Shown: positions 1-7,731 of the stretch, in pieces
Position numbering within the stretch: the stretch's first letter is position 1
How the letters are laid out: the number at the start of each line of letters is the position of its first letter
Assembly: GCF_017874235.1 (NCBI RefSeq)
Contig: NZ_JAGGLC010000001.1
Location: 248,001 to 312,000, forward strand
DNA from: Halolamina salifodinae
Lineage (GTDB): Archaea > Halobacteriota > Halobacteria > Halobacteriales > Haloferacaceae
Direction of reading: 5' to 3'
Length of the DNA stretch: 64,000 nucleotides
Notes under the pieces: generated by a model
The model's input: the letters and a program-made list of their open reading frames with translations, nothing else
Told to the model about the DNA's origin: nothing
Databases searched by the model: none
Program-made: the position numbers and the translations under genes

Positions 1-30
1 TACACGGTGACGGTCACGGAGTACCAGTAG
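1..30 (+). CDS. 3' end of an upstream gene (partial)
   Basis: The first ten codons read Y-T-V-T-V-T-E-Y-Q followed by TAG in frame 1. The alternating Thr/Val pattern looks like a beta-strand end of a protein whose body lies outside the window. A GC-rich hairpin follows the stop, which fits the end of a transcription unit. Nothing can be said about function, and the reading could be fortuitous because only nine residues are visible. Confidence 0.4.
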   Translation, partial: YTVTVTEYQ

Positions 31-53
31 ACAACGCAAGCAGCGCTCGGGCA

Positions 54-77
54 GGTCCCCGTACGGGTCCGGGGACC
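54..77 (+). terminator. GC-rich hairpin, possible terminator
   Basis: The perfect 8-bp arms GGTCCCCG and CGGGGACC enclose an 8-nt loop. The hairpin sits 24 nt after the stop of the partial upstream gene and before the rhomboid promoter. No T-tract follows, so termination is an inference from position. Confidence 0.35.
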
Positions 78-94
78 GTCCCAGAGCCCCAGAC

Positions 95-101
95 CTATTA
101 G
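95..101 (+). promoter_or_regulatory. TATA-like box of the rhomboid gene
   Basis: CTATTAG is an AT-rich island about 25 nt before the ATG at 125, the usual spacing of a haloarchaeal TATA box for a leaderless or nearly leaderless transcript. Confidence 0.4.
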
Positions 102-124
102 CCGGCGCGCGCTACCTGTCCCCA

Positions 125-1024
125 ATGGCGACTTGCGACGTGTGTGGGAACGAAGAGAACATGCCCTACGAGTGCCGGCGCTGTGGGGGGACGTTCTGCT
201 CGGAACACCGACTCCCGGAGAACCACGACTGTCCGGGGCTGGAGTGGAACGACCCGGTCGGCGTGTTCGAGGAGGGCGGGGGCGGCGGAACGACCCGACA
301 GAGCCGTGCCGGCCTCCGGACCCGCGCAAAGGGGCTCTGGCGAAGCTACATGCAGGGGAACGCAACGTTCGTGTTCCTGCTGGCGATGTGGGTGACGTTC
401 GTGATCCAGCTCGGCCTCCGCGCGTTCGCGCTGGGTGAGATCGAGAACACGCTGTTCGTCCTCCGCTCGACCCATCCTGAGTACGTCTGGACGTGGATCA
501 CCTCGGTGTTCGCCCACGGCGGTATCTTCCACATCGTGGCCAACAGCATCGGGATCTTCTTCTTCGGCCAGGTGGTCGAGCGCCGGATCGGCACCAAGCG
601 GTTCGTCGGCCTGTTCCTCGTCTCCGGCGCCGCGGCCGGCCTGGCCCAGATCGGCTCGACCCTCGCGCTGGTCGGCCCGGGCGCACAGATCGGCGTCCTC
701 GGCGCCAGCGGGGCGTTACTGGCGATCATGGGCGTGTTGACCATCCTGAACCCCGGGCTCAAGGTGTATCTCTACTTCATCCTCCCGGTGCCAATCTGGG
801 CGCTCACCATCGGCTTCGCCGCGCTGAGCCTGCTCGAAGGGTTCGGAGTCGCCGGTGGCGGCGGGAACGTCGCCCACTGGGCCCACCTCGCAGGGCTGGC
901 TATCGGTCTCGTGTACGGCACCTACATCCAGGGGAAAGTCGAGCCACCCAAGCGCCTCCAGTTCGGCGGTGGCGGCGGGCCGGGCGGCCCCGGTGGCCCG
1001 GGTCGGGGCGGAGGGCGGTTCTGA
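125..1024 (+). CDS. Rhomboid-family intramembrane serine protease with N-terminal AN1 zinc finger
   Basis: This 299-residue protein has two parts. Residues 1-40 carry the full AN1-type zinc pattern (C4, C7, C17, C20, C25, H28, H34, C36). After a Gly-rich linker come about six hydrophobic segments of a rhomboid protease, with the HxxxxH-xxx-N motif of the second helix, the catalytic serine in GASG (S195) and the catalytic histidine in AHLAG (H254). It should cleave transmembrane substrates inside the membrane, with the zinc finger on the cytoplasmic side. The tail is rich in Gly and Pro. The endonuclease V gene starts 2 nt after its stop, suggesting one transcript. Substrate unknown. Confidence 0.93.
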   Translation: MATCDVCGNEENMPYECRRCGGTFCSEHRLPENHDCPGLEWNDPVGVFEEGGGGGTTRQSRAGLRTRAKGLWRSYMQGNATFVFLLAMWVTFVIQLGLRAFALGEIENTLFVLRSTHPEYVWTWITSVFAHGGIFHIVANSIGIFFFGQVVERRIGTKRFVGLFLVSGAAAGLAQIGSTLALVGPGAQIGVLGASGALLAIMGVLTILNPGLKVYLYFILPVPIWALTIGFAALSLLEGFGVAGGGGNVAHWAHLAGLAIGLVYGTYIQGKVEPPKRLQFGGGGGPGGPGGPGRGGGRF

Positions 1025-1026
1025 GC

Positions 1027-1884
1027 GTGACCCTCGACCGCCCCGAGTTCCGGCCCGATCCCGACCTCTCCCACGAGGAGATGGAGGCCCTCCAGCGTGA
1101 CATCGCCGACGCCGCGGAGTTCGAGGACGATCTGCCGTTCGACCCCGAGGCCGTCGCCCTCAACAGCCCGGTCGAGGCTGACGCGAGCGGGAACGAGCGT
1201 CTCGGCGCGAGCAGCGACGCCCCCGTCGTCGTCGGCGTCGATCAGGCGTTCCTCGAGGAGCGCGCGGTGTCGGCCATCGTCGCGATTCAGGACGGCGCCG
1301 TCGTCGAGCGCGTTCACTCGGTGACGCCGCTATCGATCCCGTACATCCCGGGCCTGCTCGCGTTCCGCGAGGGCGGCCCGATCCTCGCCGCGTTCGAGGA
1401 ACTCTCGGTGGAGCCGGATCTCGCCATCTTCGACGGCTCCGGCCGGATCCACTTCCGGCAGGCCGGCATCGCGACCCACATCGGGGTCATGCTCGACCTG
1501 CCGAGCATCGGCGTCGCCAAACGCCTGCTCTGCGGGGAGCCTGCCGAACCGGTCGCGGACCGACCTGCGGGCTGGTCGACGCCCATCCTGGCCGATGCCA
1601 GCGTGGTCGACCGCCGGGAGACCACGGAGAAGCGAGCGGGGAGTGAAACGACCCGCGAGCAGGGCGTCGAAGCGCCCGAGGGAACCGTGATCGGTCACGC
1701 CTATCAGTCCCGGCAGTGGGACCGCGAGCAGTCGATCAATCCGCTATATATCTCACCGGGCCACCGCGTCTCGGCATCGACGACGGTGGATCTGGTCGAC
1801 TCGCTCTGTGCGGGCTACAAACTCCCCGAACCGACCCGGCTGGCGGACCGCCACGCCGACGACGCGAAAGCGCAGTACGAGTAG
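1027..1884 (+). CDS. nfi: Endonuclease V
   Basis: The 285-residue product matches endonuclease V, which nicks DNA near deoxyinosine and so repairs deaminated adenine. The RNase H-like fold is recognisable from GVDQAF (metal-binding D72), the PYIPGLLAFRE block (E115) and IFDGSGRIH (D136), followed by the family's IGVAKRLL segment. The GTG at 1027, 2 nt after the rhomboid stop, was chosen; an open frame extends further upstream only as a shadow of the rhomboid gene. About 45 residues precede the conserved core. A charged segment around residues 195-220 is longer than in bacterial enzymes. It is probably cotranscribed with the protease gene. Confidence 0.92.
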   Translation: MTLDRPEFRPDPDLSHEEMEALQRDIADAAEFEDDLPFDPEAVALNSPVEADASGNERLGASSDAPVVVGVDQAFLEERAVSAIVAIQDGAVVERVHSVTPLSIPYIPGLLAFREGGPILAAFEELSVEPDLAIFDGSGRIHFRQAGIATHIGVMLDLPSIGVAKRLLCGEPAEPVADRPAGWSTPILADASVVDRRETTEKRAGSETTREQGVEAPEGTVIGHAYQSRQWDREQSINPLYISPGHRVSASTTVDLVDSLCAGYKLPEPTRLADRHADDAKAQYE

Positions 1885-1971
1885 GGGATCGCTGGTCCGC
1901 CGCCGCTTCCAGCCGCCGCGTTTCGGCCGCCTTTGCGCACACTTAACCCGCATCCGGTCCAGCAGACAGCT

Positions 1972-2802
1972 ATGCGACCGGAGACGGTGCTCATCACTGG
2001 CTGCTCGTCCGGCATCGGCCGCGCCACCGCGGAGGCGTTCCTCGATGACGGTTGGACGGTGTACGCGACGGCGCGTGACACCGACGACATCGCCGACCTC
2101 GGCGAGCGTGAGGGGTGTAAGACTACCACGCTCGACGTGACCGACGACAGCGACGTGCGCAACGTTGTGAATCGGATGCTCAGACAGGACGGCCGGATCG
2201 ACTGTCTGGTCAACAACGCGGGCTACGCCCAGTTCGGGCCGACCGAGGAGGTCGACACCGAGGAGGTCCGGCAGCAGTTCGAGGTGAACGTCTACGGCCC
2301 CCACCGACTCATCAAGGCGGTGCTCCCGCACATGCGCGAGGCCGGCGAGGGGACAGTCGTGAACCTCTCCTCGGTGATCGGCCGGATCTCGATCCCCGGC
2401 GGCGGCGCCTACGCGGGGTCGAAGTTCGCCGTCGAGGCGATGACCGACGCGCTGCGCTGGGAGGTCGAGGGCCACGGCATCGACGCCGTGCTGATCGAAC
2501 CCGGCCCGGTGCAGACGAAGTTCGGCGACCGCGCGAGCGCCGAGGCCGACGAGGCCGAGCGCACGGGCGCATACGACTGGTTCTGGACGCTGTTCGAGGA
2601 TACCGAGGTGCTGGCCGGCGGCGGTCCGGGCGCCATCGAACCCGCTGAAGTCGCCGACCGCATCCTCGATGCCGCGAACCTCACGGACCCGCCCGCGCGG
2701 ATGTCCGTGGGCCCGTCCGCGGGGCTGCTCGTGAAGACGCGGCATCTGCCGGACTCGATCCGGGATCTGGCGATTCGGTTCGCTCGGAAGCGGTTGGCGT
2801 GA
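1972..2802 (+). CDS. Short-chain dehydrogenase/reductase
   Basis: The 276-residue protein has the classical SDR signature: nucleotide-binding TGCSSGIG near residues 8-15, NNAG near residue 81, a catalytic serine block (NLSSVIG) and the YxxxK pair in YAGSK. It should be an NAD(P)-dependent oxidoreductase; the C-terminal region resembles oxidoreductases acting on lipid-like or steroid-like alcohols, but substrate cannot be assigned. The ATG at 1972 was chosen over an upstream TTG because it directly precedes the Rossmann strand, and a TTAA element lies about 27 nt upstream. Its stop faces dispersed repeat E1. Confidence 0.9.
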   Translation: MRPETVLITGCSSGIGRATAEAFLDDGWTVYATARDTDDIADLGEREGCKTTTLDVTDDSDVRNVVNRMLRQDGRIDCLVNNAGYAQFGPTEEVDTEEVRQQFEVNVYGPHRLIKAVLPHMREAGEGTVVNLSSVIGRISIPGGGAYAGSKFAVEAMTDALRWEVEGHGIDAVLIEPGPVQTKFGDRASAEADEAERTGAYDWFWTLFEDTEVLAGGGPGAIEPAEVADRILDAANLTDPPARMSVGPSAGLLVKTRHLPDSIRDLAIRFARKRLA

Positions 2803-2866
2803 TTTTCGGCTGTTAAGTGGGGTTCCTTCTTTCGATTAGGACCGTTCTCAATACTCTGAGGTTGGG

Positions 2867-3178
2867 GTTACGACGACGACAGCGTCTCTGTCGTTGGCAA
2901 CTTGGACCGCACAGCGCCGCACCGCGGCCACAGCCTCCCCAGCCGACTCCCTCCCTCCGGCAGAGCAAAGCTCTGCCGTGCTCTCGTTCGCTTCGTCGCT
3001 GGCGGCGCCGCCGTCGGCGCGGGGAGGAGTGGGGACTCGGTGCTGTGCCGTTAACGGGAGCGAAGCTCTCGTTTGCCAATCAGAATCGGAGATTTCTGAT
3101 GACCGGGGCTCGTGCCCGGCGCTTTGCGGCCTCTCAGTTGCCAACGATCGAGCTGCTGTTGCGGTCGCTGGTGCTGTC
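2867..3178. repeat. Dispersed intergenic repeat E1 (about 312 bp, inverted ends)
   Basis: This fills most of the 448-bp spacer between the SDR gene and arsA, where I see no gene. It is homologous, in inverted orientation, to E2 at 31143-31459. Both ends carry a short hairpin plus a TCGTTGGCAACT-like core facing inward (left 2867-2905, right 3132-3178). The blocks next to the ends match E2 closely, for example the CGGCTGGGGAGG region of E2 matches the complement of 2930-2945. The interior holds several hairpins, including a perfect 9-bp stem at 2958-2978 with an AAA loop. The 52-nt segment 3051-3102 is absent from E2. It could be a non-autonomous mobile element (MITE-like) or a structured RNA locus. 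Confidence 0.75.
3051..3102 (+). mobile_element. Hairpin-pair mini-element inserted in repeat E1
   Basis: Two hairpins form this 52-nt unit. The first has the core GAGCGAAGCTC (GAA loop). A TTTGCCAAT spacer follows, then a second imperfect stem CAGAATC/GATTTCTG with a GGA loop. Sequence on both sides aligns continuously with repeat E2 (junction at 31214-31216), and a CCG triplet is found at both edges (3048-3050 and 3103-3105), as expected for a short target duplication. Related hairpin pairs occur inside arsA, polX, the M32 gene, nrdA and the M20 gene. That it moves is inferred from the filled/empty comparison. Confidence 0.6.
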
Positions 3179-3250
3179 TGATCAGTCGACGAAAGAGATC
3201 CTTCCACAGCAAGGACCGACGACCGAAACACCGCCCGACCCACACCTGAA

Positions 3251-4405
3251 TCAGTCCAAACAGGCCGCAACCACCCGCAGCGCCGCCTCGCCGCGCACGT
3301 CGTCGGCCAACAGCGGCACCCGCTTCACCTCCCGCCCGCGGTAGAGGTCCGTCGCACGGCTCAGCGCGTCCTGCTGGACCGACCAGCGACGCTGGCAGAA
3401 CTCACAATCCTCGAGGTTCGGCGTGACCACCCAGTCGTCGGCGATGCCGCCAGACTCCGTCTCACTGGCAGACGAGCTTCGCTCGTCGCTCCCCGCGAGG
3501 TCGGCCACGTCGGCGGGGTCCTCCATCACGCGGTTCACGACGAGCGTCCCCACGGGGATGTCGAACTCTTCCAGCCGACTCACGAGGCGTTCGGACTCGA
3601 CGACGCTCATCGTCTCGGGCACCATCACCACCCGGAAGTCCGTACGGTTCGGGTCCCGCAGGAGCGTTCGCAGGCGCTCGATGCGCTCCTTGAGTTCGTC
3701 GAGATCCTGACTGCCCGCGCCCTCCTCGTCGGCGCCGCCGCCGAACACGCCCTTGATGCCGTCCATCATCCCGGAGAACTGCTGGCGGAGTTTGACCATC
3801 CGGCCGACCATCGTGTCCAGCATCTCGGGCAGCTGGAGCAGGCGCAGCGTGTGGCCCGTCGGCGCCGTGTCGACGACGACGCGGTCGAAGCGCGGGTCGT
3901 CCATGTGCTCGATCAGCTTCTGCATCGCCGCCGCCTCGTCGGCACCGGGCATCGTGCCACCCAAGAGCGACTCCATCCCCGCGCCCTCGCCGCCGAGCAT
4001 CCCCGCGAGGTCGCCGACGGGGCCCTCCTCCTGCTGGGCGGCGAAAAAGCCCTCCTCCATCGCCGCGTCGGGGTCGATTTCGACGCCCCAGAGCGGCACG
4101 TCCTCGCGGAGGCGGCTGGGGTGGGCCGGGATGTCCACGCCGAGCGTGTCCGAGAGCGAGTGGGCCGGATCCGTCGAGACGACGAGCGTCCGCGTGCCGT
4201 CGGCCGCGGAGGCCAGCGCCGTCGCCGCGGCGCAGGTGGTCTTGCCGACGCCACCTTTGCCGCCGTAGAGCACGTACTCCGGGGCGTCGATATCGGTCGG
4301 GAGAGTCGTCTCCTCGTCCAGCGTCTCAGCGGGGGGCTCGTCACGAGAACCGTCGACAGCGTCGTCCTCGACGGAGTCGACCGGCTCCACGTCGATTTCG
4401 GTCAT
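3251..4405 (-). CDS. arsA: Get3/ArsA-family ATPase
   Basis: This single-domain 384-residue P-loop ATPase has the deviant Walker A GKGGVGKTT at residues 49-57, switch motifs STDPAHSLSD and VDTAPTGHTLRLL, and a CxxC pair (C334, C337) like the zinc-binding dimer contact of Get3. A role in tail-anchored membrane protein targeting (Get3) is more likely than arsenite export, since no arsB or arsR lies nearby and the ArsA duplication is absent. It lies 51 nt downstream of the tungstate-binding gene on the same strand. Residues about 306-319 are a Ser/Glu-rich insert encoded by a hairpin pair (3452-3487), just before the CxxC. Confidence 0.9.
   Translation of the reverse strand: MTEIDVEPVDSVEDDAVDGSRDEPPAETLDEETTLPTDIDAPEYVLYGGKGGVGKTTCAAATALASAADGTRTLVVSTDPAHSLSDTLGVDIPAHPSRLREDVPLWGVEIDPDAAMEEGFFAAQQEEGPVGDLAGMLGGEGAGMESLLGGTMPGADEAAAMQKLIEHMDDPRFDRVVVDTAPTGHTLRLLQLPEMLDTMVGRMVKLRQQFSGMMDGIKGVFGGGADEEGAGSQDLDELKERIERLRTLLRDPNRTDFRVVMVPETMSVVESERLVSRLEEFDIPVGTLVVNRVMEDPADVADLAGSDERSSSASETESGGIADDWVVTPNLEDCEFCQRRWSVQQDALSRATDLYRGREVKRVPLLADDVRGEAALRVVAACLD
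3452..3487 (-). mobile_element. In-frame hairpin-pair mini-element within arsA
   Basis: In coding orientation a perfect 7-bp stem GACGAGC/GCTCGTC with loop GAA is followed by a TGCCAGTG spacer and a 4-bp stem AGAC/GTCT with loop GGA. It encodes about 12 residues (DERSSSASETES). The 11-mer GAGCGAAGCTC is identical to the copies in E1 and in the M20 gene, and the peptide closely resembles ERSSADSQTQS of the M20 copy. Confidence 0.6.
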
Positions 4406-4456
4406 TGTGGGCGCTCGGGGGCGAGGGCTTGTGTGTCTCTCGGTCCGGTGGGCGGG

Positions 4457-5359
4457 TCAGGACTCCCAGTCGCTCGGGACGTACTGGCCGAAGTTGGGGT
4501 TCTCGCTCGCGCCGACGGGGCGGAACGCCCGCTCGCCATCGATACGGAACGACTCGATCTCCGAGCGGCCGGGGCCGGTCAGGTAGCCGACAAACGCCAT
4601 CGCCAGCGGGTAGGCAACGTCGTGGCGCGCCGGGTTGGTCGGGATGACCGCGTACTCGTTGCGCAGCAGCGCGGGCGGGTCGTCGATACCGCGGTCGACG
4701 TGGGGTGTCAGCGCCCCCTCGCGAACCGTGAGGAAGGTGCCGCGATCCGTGAGCGTGTAGGCGCCCATCTGTTCGGCCACGGTGAGCGTGTTGCCCATCC
4801 CCTGCCCGGTCTCGCGGTACCAGTCGCCGCCGGGGTCGACGCCCGCCGCGTCCCAGATGCGCTGCTCGCGGATGTGGGTGCCCGAGCGGTCGCCCCGGGA
4901 GACGAACTGCGCCGCCGCGTCGGCGATGGCGCGGAACGCCTCGGCCGGATCCTTTCCGGCGATTTCCGCGGGGTCGTCGGGTGGCCCGACGACGAGGAAG
5001 TCGTTGACCATCAGCGCCCGGCGGTTGACGCCGTGGCCCGCGCGCAGAAATTCGTCCTCCAGCGGCCGGGCGTGGACCACGACCACGTCGGCGTCGCCGT
5101 TCCGGGCAGTTTCGAGCGATCCGCCGGTGCCGCGGGGCAGCGTCCGAACCGATCCACCGAACGTCTCCTCGAACTCGGTGATCACCGCATCGAGCAGGCC
5201 GCTGTCGTAGGCCGTCGTCGCCGTCGCGAGGGTGAGCGTCCCCGTATCGGGGGGCTGGACGCCGGCCGCGCCGTCGTCGGCGCCGGCGTCGCTACCACAG
5301 CCAGCGAGCGCCAGTGTGCCGCCGACGCCGACCACCCGGAGATAGCCCCGCCTGTCCAT
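4457..5359 (-). CDS. tupA: Tungstate/molybdate-binding lipoprotein (TupA-like)
   Basis: This 300-residue solute-binding protein has an N-terminal signal ending in the lipobox LALAGC, so it is probably a lipid-anchored receptor outside the membrane. The mature part has the TupA/ModA-like features TTAYDSGLLD, GTGGSLE, RGDRSGTH and GNTLTVAEQMGAYTLTD. Members bind tungstate or related oxyanions and deliver them to an ABC permease and ATPase; neither is present beside it. The next gene downstream is the Get3-like ATPase and the divergent neighbour is a VTT membrane protein. An AT-rich, possibly dyad-containing promoter region lies at 5362-5400. Exact ligand uncertain. Confidence 0.85.
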   Translation of the reverse strand: MDRRGYLRVVGVGGTLALAGCGSDAGADDGAAGVQPPDTGTLTLATATTAYDSGLLDAVITEFEETFGGSVRTLPRGTGGSLETARNGDADVVVVHARPLEDEFLRAGHGVNRRALMVNDFLVVGPPDDPAEIAGKDPAEAFRAIADAAAQFVSRGDRSGTHIREQRIWDAAGVDPGGDWYRETGQGMGNTLTVAEQMGAYTLTDRGTFLTVREGALTPHVDRGIDDPPALLRNEYAVIPTNPARHDVAYPLAMAFVGYLTGPGRSEIESFRIDGERAFRPVGASENPNFGQYVPSDWES

Positions 5360-5361
5360 AC

Positions 5362-5400
5362 TGATACAACTATCTTCGGTTGCAAATAGCTATTGATGTA
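5362..5400. promoter_or_regulatory. AT-rich divergent promoter region of tupA and VTT gene
   Basis: A clearly AT-rich island in very GC-rich surroundings contains CTAT and ATAG half-sites 12 nt apart and ends in TAGCTATTG. It lies between tupA (minus) and the VTT gene (plus), so it probably holds TATA elements for one or both and possibly an oxyanion-responsive operator. The half-sites are weak. Confidence 0.4.
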
Positions 5401-5478
5401 GTCGAAAATGGTTTCTCCGACCCGCGGCGCGCCGCCGTCGACCACAAACCCCATCGCGTTCCGCCACGGACGGCGACT

Positions 5479-6123
5479 GTGCAGCGACGCTCCCGTGCGG
5501 CCCTCGGGGCCGCGATCCTCCTGCTCGTCGCCGTCGGCGCCGTGCTCACCTCGCCGCGGTGGCTGCTAGCCCGCCTCGACTGGCTGGCGGCCGACCCGGT
5601 TCGGTTCGTCGCGGCGCTGGTAGTGCTGGCGCTCGTCCGCCCGCTACTGGCCTGGCCCACCACGCTGATCGCCGTCGTCGTGGGCTACGGCTGGGGGTTC
5701 CGCGGGCTCCCGGTCGCGCTGGCGCTGATCGCACTCACCAGCGTCCCGCCGTTCCTGCTCGCGCGCCACTCCGCAGATGGCGGCCGATTCGCCACCGCGG
5801 GCGCGAAAGCCGTCGACGCCACCGGTGACCTGCGGGGCGTGATTGTGAGCCGCCTGCTCCCGGCGCCTTCAGACGTGGTCTCGGTCGGTATCGGACTCTC
5901 GGGCGTGCCGGTCCGGGCGTTCCTCGTCGGCACCGCAATCGGCGAACTCCCGTGGGCCGTCGCCGGCATCGTCGCCGGCCGGTCCATCGACCGCGTGCTG
6001 CGGGAGGGTCTCGGCTCAGTCGTCGAACCGGAGCTCATCGTCGCCGCCGCCGTTGCCGCCGTGCTCCTGCTTGCCGGGCCCGCGTACCGGCATTTCCGGG
6101 CGGAGTCGACCGACCTCACTTGA
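5479..6123 (+). CDS. VTT/TVP38-type membrane protein
   Basis: This 214-residue protein has five or six hydrophobic segments and the VTT (SNARE-associated, DedA/TMEM64-like) pattern, including the VGYGWGFRG block and the SRLLPAPSDVVSVGIGLSG block. Family members act in membrane homeostasis or lipid handling; in archaea the substrate is unknown. An open frame extends to 5380, but the region before the basic stretch QRRSRAA is not membrane-like, so the GTG at 5479 was preferred. It is divergent from tupA and converges with gpmI, which it overlaps by 8 nt. Confidence 0.72.
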   Translation: MQRRSRAALGAAILLLVAVGAVLTSPRWLLARLDWLAADPVRFVAALVVLALVRPLLAWPTTLIAVVVGYGWGFRGLPVALALIALTSVPPFLLARHSADGGRFATAGAKAVDATGDLRGVIVSRLLPAPSDVVSVGIGLSGVPVRAFLVGTAIGELPWAVAGIVAGRSIDRVLREGLGSVVEPELIVAAAVAAVLLLAGPAYRHFRAESTDLT

Positions 6124-7645
6124 ACAGCGACTCGCCGGTCATCCCGGCTGGCTGGTCCATCCCCAGCAGCGAGAGAATCGTCGGCGCCACGTCCGGCAGC
6201 GACCCGCCTTCGCGGATCGACCGCCCCGCCGAATCGCCATCAGGCGAGACGTAGATCAGCGGCACAGGGTTGAACGTGTGGGCGGTGTGGGGGGATTCCG
6301 ACATCCCCATGTCGTCGGCGTTCCCGTGGTCGGCAGTCACGAGTAGGTGCGCGCCCGCGTCGGCAACGGCGTCCGCGAGGCGCCCGAGTTCCCGGTCGGC
6401 GGCCTCGACAGCCTCGACGGCGGCGTCGAAATCGCCGGTGTGGCCCACCATGTCCGGGTTGGCGTAGTTAAGTACCAGCGCCTCGGGGTGGCGCCCCTCC
6501 TCCGCGATAGCGGCGATGGCGGCGTCAGTCACCTCCGGCGCGGACATCTCGGGCTGATGGTCGTAGGTCGGCACGTCCGGCGAGGCGACGATGCGGCGCT
6601 CCTCGCCGTCGAACGGCGGCTCCCGGCCGCCGCTGAAGAAGTAGGTGACGTGGGGCTCCTTCTCGCTTTCGGCGACCCGGAGTTGGCCCATCCCGGCGTC
6701 GGCCCAGATCTCTCCCAGCGTGTTCTCGGGGTCGTTGGGCGGGAACACGACCGGGAACGGGTAGGTCTCCTCGTAGCGGGTCATCGTCGCCAGCCGGATC
6801 TCGGGCCGGTCGAGGTCGAACGGCCACTCGTCAGTGCCGATCCCACCGAGCAGGCGACAGAGCTGTCGGGTACGGTCAGCCCGGAAGTTGAACGTGATCA
6901 GCGCATCGCCGTCTTCGAGCGCTGGGGCGCCCGAAATCAGCGTCGGCTCGACGAACTCGTCGGTCTCCCCGCGCTCGTAGCTCTCCTCGACTGCAGCCAC
7001 CGCTGAGTCGGTTTCGTATCGCGCCTTGCGGTTTACGATGGTGTCGTAGGTCTCTCTGGTGCGCTCCCAGTTGTGGTCGCGGTCCATCGCGTAGTACCGG
7101 CCCGTGACGGTGGCAACGTCGCCGGTTCCGTGCTCGTCGATGGTTTGCTGAAGTTCCGTGAGGTAGTCGGCGCCGCTCTTCGGTGGGGTGTCTCGGCCGT
7201 CGGTGAACGCGTGGGTGACGGCGTCGACGCCCTGCTCGGCCGCGAGTTCGATCAGCGCGTGGAGGTGGGCCTGATCCGAGTGGACCCCGCCGTCGCTCAC
7301 GAGGCCGGCGAAGTGGACCCGGCCGTCGTGCTCGGCGGCGTAGTCGAACGAGTCGCTGATAGCGTCGATGTCGCCCAGTTCGTCGGCGGCGATGGCGTCG
7401 TTGATGCGGGTGTAGGGCTGCTTGACCACGCGCCCGGCGCCCATGTGGATGTGGCCGACCTCGCTGTTGCCCATCTGGCCCTCGGGCAGGCCGATCCGGC
7501 GGCCGTGGGCGGTCATCGTGCCGAACGCGCCCGCGGCCCGGAGCGCGTCGAAGTTCGGCGTCGACGCCGCGCCGACCGCGTCCCGGCCCGCCTGGTCCGG
7601 GGGTGCGAGCCCCCAGCCGTCGAGAATGACGAGTGCTGCGTCCAT
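6116..7645 (-). CDS. gpmI: 2,3-bisphosphoglycerate-independent phosphoglycerate mutase
   Basis: The 509-residue length is typical of iPGM (alkaline-phosphatase superfamily), which interconverts 3- and 2-phosphoglycerate in glycolysis and gluconeogenesis. Visible motifs are LDGWG near the N-terminus (metal Asp), GQMGNSEVGH with the catalytic serine, THAFTDGRDTPP, GRYYAMDRD, the NFRADR block and the TADHGNAD metal site with a nearby HTAH. The start at 7645 places the first strand correctly. Its start is 86 nt from the divergent exported-protein gene; its 3' end overlaps the VTT gene tail-to-tail. Confidence 0.96.
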   Translation of the reverse strand: MDAALVILDGWGLAPPDQAGRDAVGAASTPNFDALRAAGAFGTMTAHGRRIGLPEGQMGNSEVGHIHMGAGRVVKQPYTRINDAIAADELGDIDAISDSFDYAAEHDGRVHFAGLVSDGGVHSDQAHLHALIELAAEQGVDAVTHAFTDGRDTPPKSGADYLTELQQTIDEHGTGDVATVTGRYYAMDRDHNWERTRETYDTIVNRKARYETDSAVAAVEESYERGETDEFVEPTLISGAPALEDGDALITFNFRADRTRQLCRLLGGIGTDEWPFDLDRPEIRLATMTRYEETYPFPVVFPPNDPENTLGEIWADAGMGQLRVAESEKEPHVTYFFSGGREPPFDGEERRIVASPDVPTYDHQPEMSAPEVTDAAIAAIAEEGRHPEALVLNYANPDMVGHTGDFDAAVEAVEAADRELGRLADAVADAGAHLLVTADHGNADDMGMSESPHTAHTFNPVPLIYVSPDGDSAGRSIREGGSLPDVAPTILSLLGMDQPAGMTGESLFK

Positions 7646-7731
7646 GCTTATGGGGTGGGCAGGCCCCCCGTATCACGGCTTCGGTGGGGCGACAGACACA
7701 TACCCACAGGTGCGGAACACTCGCTACCCGA

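Noticed and set aside
2817-3344. Open frames across repeat E1
   Set aside because: They are not conserved in the homologous repeat E2, and their translations are dominated by hairpin sequence and basic residues unlike haloarchaeal proteins.
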